From the NCBI GenBank assembly GCA_944392805.1, contig CALXXZ010000002.1:105637-169636 (forward strand): a stretch of DNA of 64,000 nucleotides, given 5' to 3'. Every line of letters starts with the position of its first letter. Position 1 is the first letter of the stretch. This document shows, one piece after another, positions 61,100-64,000 of this stretch. Below the pieces are notes generated by a model. The model did not search any database and was not told where the DNA came from. It saw only the letters and a program-made list of their open reading frames with translations. This stretch comes from an uncultured Clostridia bacterium (GTDB lineage Bacteria; Bacillota; Clostridia; TANB77; CAG-508). The position numbers and the translations under genes are program-made.

Positions 61100-61687
61100 T
61101 TAATCTATTGAAAACGGAACTTGTGTTCCTGTCACTATTACATCAAATGTATAGTCTAAATTTGCTATTCCCTCTTGTGTATCTATTACATCATTTTCAT
61201 CTATTTCATCTAGATTGCCTGTTTCATATTGCCATTCCCATTGTATTGTTACATCTTTTGTTTTTTCTTCATCATTTGCATATATTGTTCCATTTGCTAT
61301 TGGTCCAATTTCTGATAATGAATTAAATTTTTGTTCTCCATAGTAATATACTAAATTTGTTGGTTTATTTTGCTCATTTTCAAATTTTATGTAATAATCT
61401 ATTCCAACTTCTGTTCCAGTACCATCAATATTTATTGTAAATTCTCCACTTGTACCTGGTGCTATTTTTCCATTTACTAGTTTTGATTCATCAATTGTGT
61501 CAACCAATTTTATTGTTTCCAATTGTTCACTATCTCCATTTACTTTAAATGACCATTTGGCAACATCTACTTGTCCACCTCCTCTTACTGATGTTATATA
61601 TTTTGCATAGGTATATCCTCCTATTCCTAAAGTTAATACTACTAACAATAAAGTTAATATGAGTATTATTTTTTTACTTTTTCTCAT
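61100..61687 (-). CDS. SipW-dependent-type exported protein (TasA/camelysin-like)
   Basis: 195 residues. The N-terminus LTLGIGGYTYAKYITSVRGGG followed by VDVAKWSFKVNG is the signature of the SipW-dependent TasA/CalY family of fibre-forming matrix proteins (landmarks GGYTYAKY and VAKWSF). The body has APGTSGEFTINI and TIQWEWQYETG. The cognate SipW-like signal peptidase is not in this window. It follows the adhesin gene by about 75 bases and has GGAGG. Confidence 0.82.
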   Translation of the reverse strand: MRKSKKIILILTLLLVVLTLGIGGYTYAKYITSVRGGGQVDVAKWSFKVNGDSEQLETIKLVDTIDESKLVNGKIAPGTSGEFTINIDGTGTEVGIDYYIKFENEQNKPTNLVYYYGEQKFNSLSEIGPIANGTIYANDEEKTKDVTIQWEWQYETGNLDEIDENDVIDTQEGIANLDYTFDVIVTGTQVPFSID

Positions 61688-61761
61688 TAAATTCCTCCTT
61701 TTTGTTTATTTTTATAGAAAAATATGAAAATTATCATAATCTATTTATATAGATTTATTAA

Positions 61762-62979
61762 CTACATTCCTGTAACAGGTAGCCTTTTAACTTCTTCTTG
61801 TGGTTCTGATACAGGTTCTATTATTATTTTTTTGTTTGTGATTGTTATTTCAATCTTTTCATTAAGTTCTATTTCTACTTCAACTATTTCGTCATTTATT
61901 TCAAATCCTTCAGGTGCCTGTATTTCTTTTATATAGTATTTTCCTGGTAAAATTTTGTCTAAGATTATTAGACCATCTTCATTTGTTGTTACTGTTTTTA
62001 TTACTTCTTTTTGTTCATTTAATATTTCAAATACTGCTCCTTGCAGTTTTTGACCATTTTCATCAGTTTTTTCTATTTTAATTTCTGTTTCATTTTCTGG
62101 ATATTGTTGATCAAATTCTCCTTCTATATCTTCAAATTTATATCCTGTTAGTGCATAATTTTGTACATCTGCACTTGGTGCTTTACCATATAAAATTGGC
62201 TTTGTTTCCATTTGAGTTTTTATATAGATTTTAAAATTCCCTGATTTTTCTAAACTTTTTATTGGTATTGATATTTTAAACTTTTCATCTGAGCGAAATT
62301 CATCTTTTTCTTGTCCATCTAAGTCTGTTATTTTACAACCTTCTGGCTGATTTTCTAATTGAACTGAATATTTAGAAATATTAGTTAAACTTTTTATTTT
62401 ATATTCTTTTGATATATAATTATCTTCTTTTTTCCAATCTCCACTTTCATTTATTTCAAATTTATGATTTTCAAAACTTTCTGTTGAATTTTTTGCATTT
62501 TCAAGTATTAATTTTATAGCATTTGCGGTTCTAGCTCCTGATTCTCCTATTCCTGAATATTTATCTGGTTGTCTACCACATAAATAACAATATATTGCTT
62601 GTTTTGTTGCTGTATATGCTTCATCTTCATTTGCTACTCCCAATTCTTCAAAAGTTTTATATGGATATGCATTTATCATTACTCTCCATAATCCTAAATC
62701 TGTAATCTTTCCTAAGTTTGTTACTTCATATCCATCTAATTCAATTCCTGGTAGTTCTACATTCATACAATATGCAGGATATTCATTTCCATTATTAGAA
62801 TATACTACTCTTGCAACTTTTAATAATACTCCATCATATTTTAACATTCTATCAAATATCTTTGTCCCATATAAATATATTTTATTATTTTCAACAGCTT
62901 GTACACAGTTTCCTATTAATGCAAAATTTAATGCTATTAATATTATTACTATTAGTATTATCGAAATTATCTTTTTCAA
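61762..62979 (-). CDS. Thioester-domain SpaA-type adhesin ending in LPVTGM
   Basis: TTG 62979 overlaps the sortase stop (TTGA) and follows AGAGGAGGA; 405 residues. Signal segment 2-25. A thioester domain has Cys71 (PAYCMNVE) and Gln127 (TATKQAIYC), the pair that forms an internal Cys-Gln thioester and can bind host amines. A SpaA/Cna-B domain (EIKIEKTDENGQKLQGAVFE, about 298 onward) lies at the C-terminus. The protein ends RLPVTGM: the sortase motif is there but no hydrophobic segment or charged tail follows before TAG. Confidence 0.88.
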   Translation of the reverse strand: MKKIISIILIVIILIALNFALIGNCVQAVENNKIYLYGTKIFDRMLKYDGVLLKVARVVYSNNGNEYPAYCMNVELPGIELDGYEVTNLGKITDLGLWRVMINAYPYKTFEELGVANEDEAYTATKQAIYCYLCGRQPDKYSGIGESGARTANAIKLILENAKNSTESFENHKFEINESGDWKKEDNYISKEYKIKSLTNISKYSVQLENQPEGCKITDLDGQEKDEFRSDEKFKISIPIKSLEKSGNFKIYIKTQMETKPILYGKAPSADVQNYALTGYKFEDIEGEFDQQYPENETEIKIEKTDENGQKLQGAVFEILNEQKEVIKTVTTNEDGLIILDKILPGKYYIKEIQAPEGFEINDEIVEVEIELNEKIEITITNKKIIIEPVSEPQEEVKRLPVTGM

Positions 62980-63557
62980 TCTATTTCCTCCTCTTTTTCT
63001 ATTGCTTGTATACATCTTCTGTAATTTGGTTCATTTTCTACACATGTTATTAATGTAATCATATTTTCTTCTGTATTTTCTAATCTACTCCAATCAGTAT
63101 CTTCGATTATATCGTTTTTAATTACTTCATATGTATTCTCATAATCATTATGCCTATATTTTATTTCATCTCCTTCTTTTAATTTTTTTAAATTTTCAAA
63201 ATAATTAACATTATATCCTCTATTATGTCCTGCAAGCCCTATATTTCCCATCTCTTTTTGCGTTTCTTCAAAATGTCCTACTTTTTTATTTAATGTTTCT
63301 TTATCTGTTCCTTCTGCTATTTCTGCTTTTAATTGTATTGCTGGTATCTCTATCTCCCATTTTTTAATATCTTCTTTCATTTCACTATTTTGAACAGTAA
63401 AGTCTATTCCATTTTTTTGCATTATCTCTTGAGAAATATCTACTTTCATATCTATTCCATTCGCATATTGAAACATGAAAATTTGTATTAATATAAATAT
63501 TATTGTGGTTATCCCTAGACTTATTAAATTTATACCAGCTTTAGTAAATTTAAACAT
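62976..63557 (-). CDS. Class D-like sortase
   Basis: 193 residues. A membrane anchor (about 12-29) is followed by the sortase barrel. Catalytic His111 (LAGHNRGYN), Cys172 (TLITCVEN) and Arg180 or 181 (NYRRC) are all present. It transfers LPxTG-type proteins to the wall or to each other. It is the first gene of the surface operon, coupled by a 4-base overlap to the adhesin. The promoter is visible at 63643-63672. Confidence 0.93.
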   Translation of the reverse strand: MFKFTKAGINLISLGITTIIFILIQIFMFQYANGIDMKVDISQEIMQKNGIDFTVQNSEMKEDIKKWEIEIPAIQLKAEIAEGTDKETLNKKVGHFEETQKEMGNIGLAGHNRGYNVNYFENLKKLKEGDEIKYRHNDYENTYEVIKNDIIEDTDWSRLENTEENMITLITCVENEPNYRRCIQAIEKEEEID

Positions 63558-63642
63558 ACATTTACTATCACCTCTTTTATTTAATTTAAATTTTTATGGA
63601 ATTTTTTTCGAAAAAAATTTTTTGAATTTAAATTCTAACAAT

Positions 63643-63672
63643 ATGTTAACACCTATTTCTATATTTTGTCAA
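63643..63672 (-). promoter_or_regulatory. Promoter of the sortase/surface operon
   Basis: Minus strand: perfect TTGACA (63672-63667), an 18-base spacer and TAACAT (63648-63643), about 85 bases before the sortase ATG. An AT-rich inverted repeat (AATTTAAATT type) lies in the leader near 63578-63634. Confidence 0.7.
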
Positions 63673-63682
63673 GAACTTTTCA

Positions 63683-63698
63683 TCGACATAATTCGACA
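63683..63698. promoter_or_regulatory. Tandem TCGACA boxes upstream of the surface operon promoter
   Basis: TCGACA occurs twice in direct orientation at 63683 and 63693, a 10-base period, directly upstream of the minus-strand -35 box. This is a position for an activator on one face of the helix. The regulator is unknown. Confidence 0.45.
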
Positions 63699-63780
63699 AA
63701 GTGCCATTTTTTCGCTGTATTTCAATGTTTTCTGTATTTGATTTTTTTAAAAAATATTTTATATTTACAATATTTATTAC

Positions 63781-63809
63781 TTGAATTTTTATAATATTAA
63801 TGTTAAAAT
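63781..63809 (+). promoter_or_regulatory. Promoter of the HD-domain gene at the right edge
   Basis: TTGAAT (63781-63786), a 17-base spacer and TAAAAT (63804-63809), with AAGGAG before ATG 63838. Confidence 0.75.
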
Positions 63810-63837
63810 TTAAGTAATATATTTTAAGGAGAAAGCT

Positions 63838-64000
63838 ATGGAAGAAAGAAAACAAACTTTTAATTTTTATGACCAAACATATTTAAAATCTTATAATTTA
63901 GACAAAGCAATACAGTATCAATTAAACTTGTTAGATTCATTAGATGTTTATACAAGAGAACATTCAGAAAATGTAGCAACAATAACTTGTAACTTATGCA
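63838..64000 (+). CDS. HD or HD-GYP domain phosphohydrolase, N-terminal part (partial)
   Basis: The frame from ATG 63838 is open to the window edge (54 codons). LLDSLDVYTREHSENVATITCNLC matches the opening of HD-GYP/HD domains, with the metal His in REHSENVA (landmark). HD-GYP enzymes often hydrolyse cyclic di-GMP; the HD motif itself and the GYP motif lie outside the window, so the subtype is open. Confidence 0.7.
   Translation, partial: MEERKQTFNFYDQTYLKSYNLDKAIQYQLNLLDSLDVYTREHSENVATITCNLC

Noticed and set aside
61724-61936. Plus-strand reading containing IPVTGS, resembling a sorting motif
   Set aside because: It is the antisense of the adhesin C-terminus; the resemblance comes from the near-palindromic codons of LPVTG.

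Overview
The window is very AT-rich (hand counts of typical 60-base stretches give about a quarter G+C) and comes from an endospore-forming, anaerobic member of the Clostridia, probably an uncultured gut lineage. The evidence is a set of sporulation or germination genes (ytxC, gpr, yunB, a SPOCS/LysM protein, a SpoVB-like flippase, spoIVFA/spoIVFB-like genes, splB), Gram-positive envelope genes (sortase, Asp23/AmaP, LiaF-like, monofunctional transglycosylase) and formate-tetrahydrofolate ligase. No rRNA, tRNA or CRISPR array was seen. Most genes are on the minus strand.

Layout. 1-6.7 kb: start of nusA, rimP, a VanW/G5 wall protein, a flippase, then acyl-ACP thioesterase, pgi and rpe. 6.9-10.5 kb (plus strand): a DUF4912 protein with a histone-like tail, a GH57 glucan-branching enzyme and ytxC. 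10.5-18 kb: three ABC-2 exporter sets, the last under a YtrA-type GntR repressor with a visible operator, plus a transglycosylase. 18-22 kb: a membrane-tethered XRE regulator, tatD, and a small accessory block (GNAT, ASCH, tyrosine recombinase) in which the two cargo genes are clearly richer in G+C. 22-33.5 kb: an ABC ATPase coupled to an AI-2E-type permease, a ZIP transporter, two GT-C membrane glycosyltransferases, a VanRS-like pair whose regulator is frameshifted, a C39-like peptidase, and decaying genes (patatin, Rpn nuclease).

33.9-42.5 kb is a housekeeping run transcribed scpB, proS, asp23, amaP, DUF2273, nusB, xseA, a membrane protein, xseB, DUF212, fhs, gpr. 42.7-46.1 kb holds a small acidic/basic protein, HU, a SpoVB-like flippase and rplM-rpsI with promoter and leader. 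46.1-58.4 kb carries yunB, the SPOCS/LysM protein, a DUF4097/LiaF-like envelope pair, a Nat-type ABC exporter, splB, folA, thyA, a PflA-like radical SAM enzyme and the spoIVF pair. 58.4-63.6 kb is a six-gene surface operon: class D-like sortase, thioester-domain/SpaA adhesin, three small SipW/TasA-type exported proteins and an Ig-like/ChW protein. An HD-domain gene starts at the right edge.

The most notable points are: (1) the sortase/thioester/TasA-like surface locus, whose adhesin ends exactly at LPVTGM without a membrane tail; (2) a roughly 100-bp palindromic element with a GC-rich core present in two copies, one nested inside a second palindrome ending in GGACCGTCC, a motif found at three loci including between the ribosome site and start codon of the thioesterase; (3) the recombinase/ASCH/GNAT block; (4) several genes caught in decay (patatin, Rpn, response regulator); (5) departures from family norms in ProRS (no editing domain) and SplB (Ser in place of the H-donor Cys).
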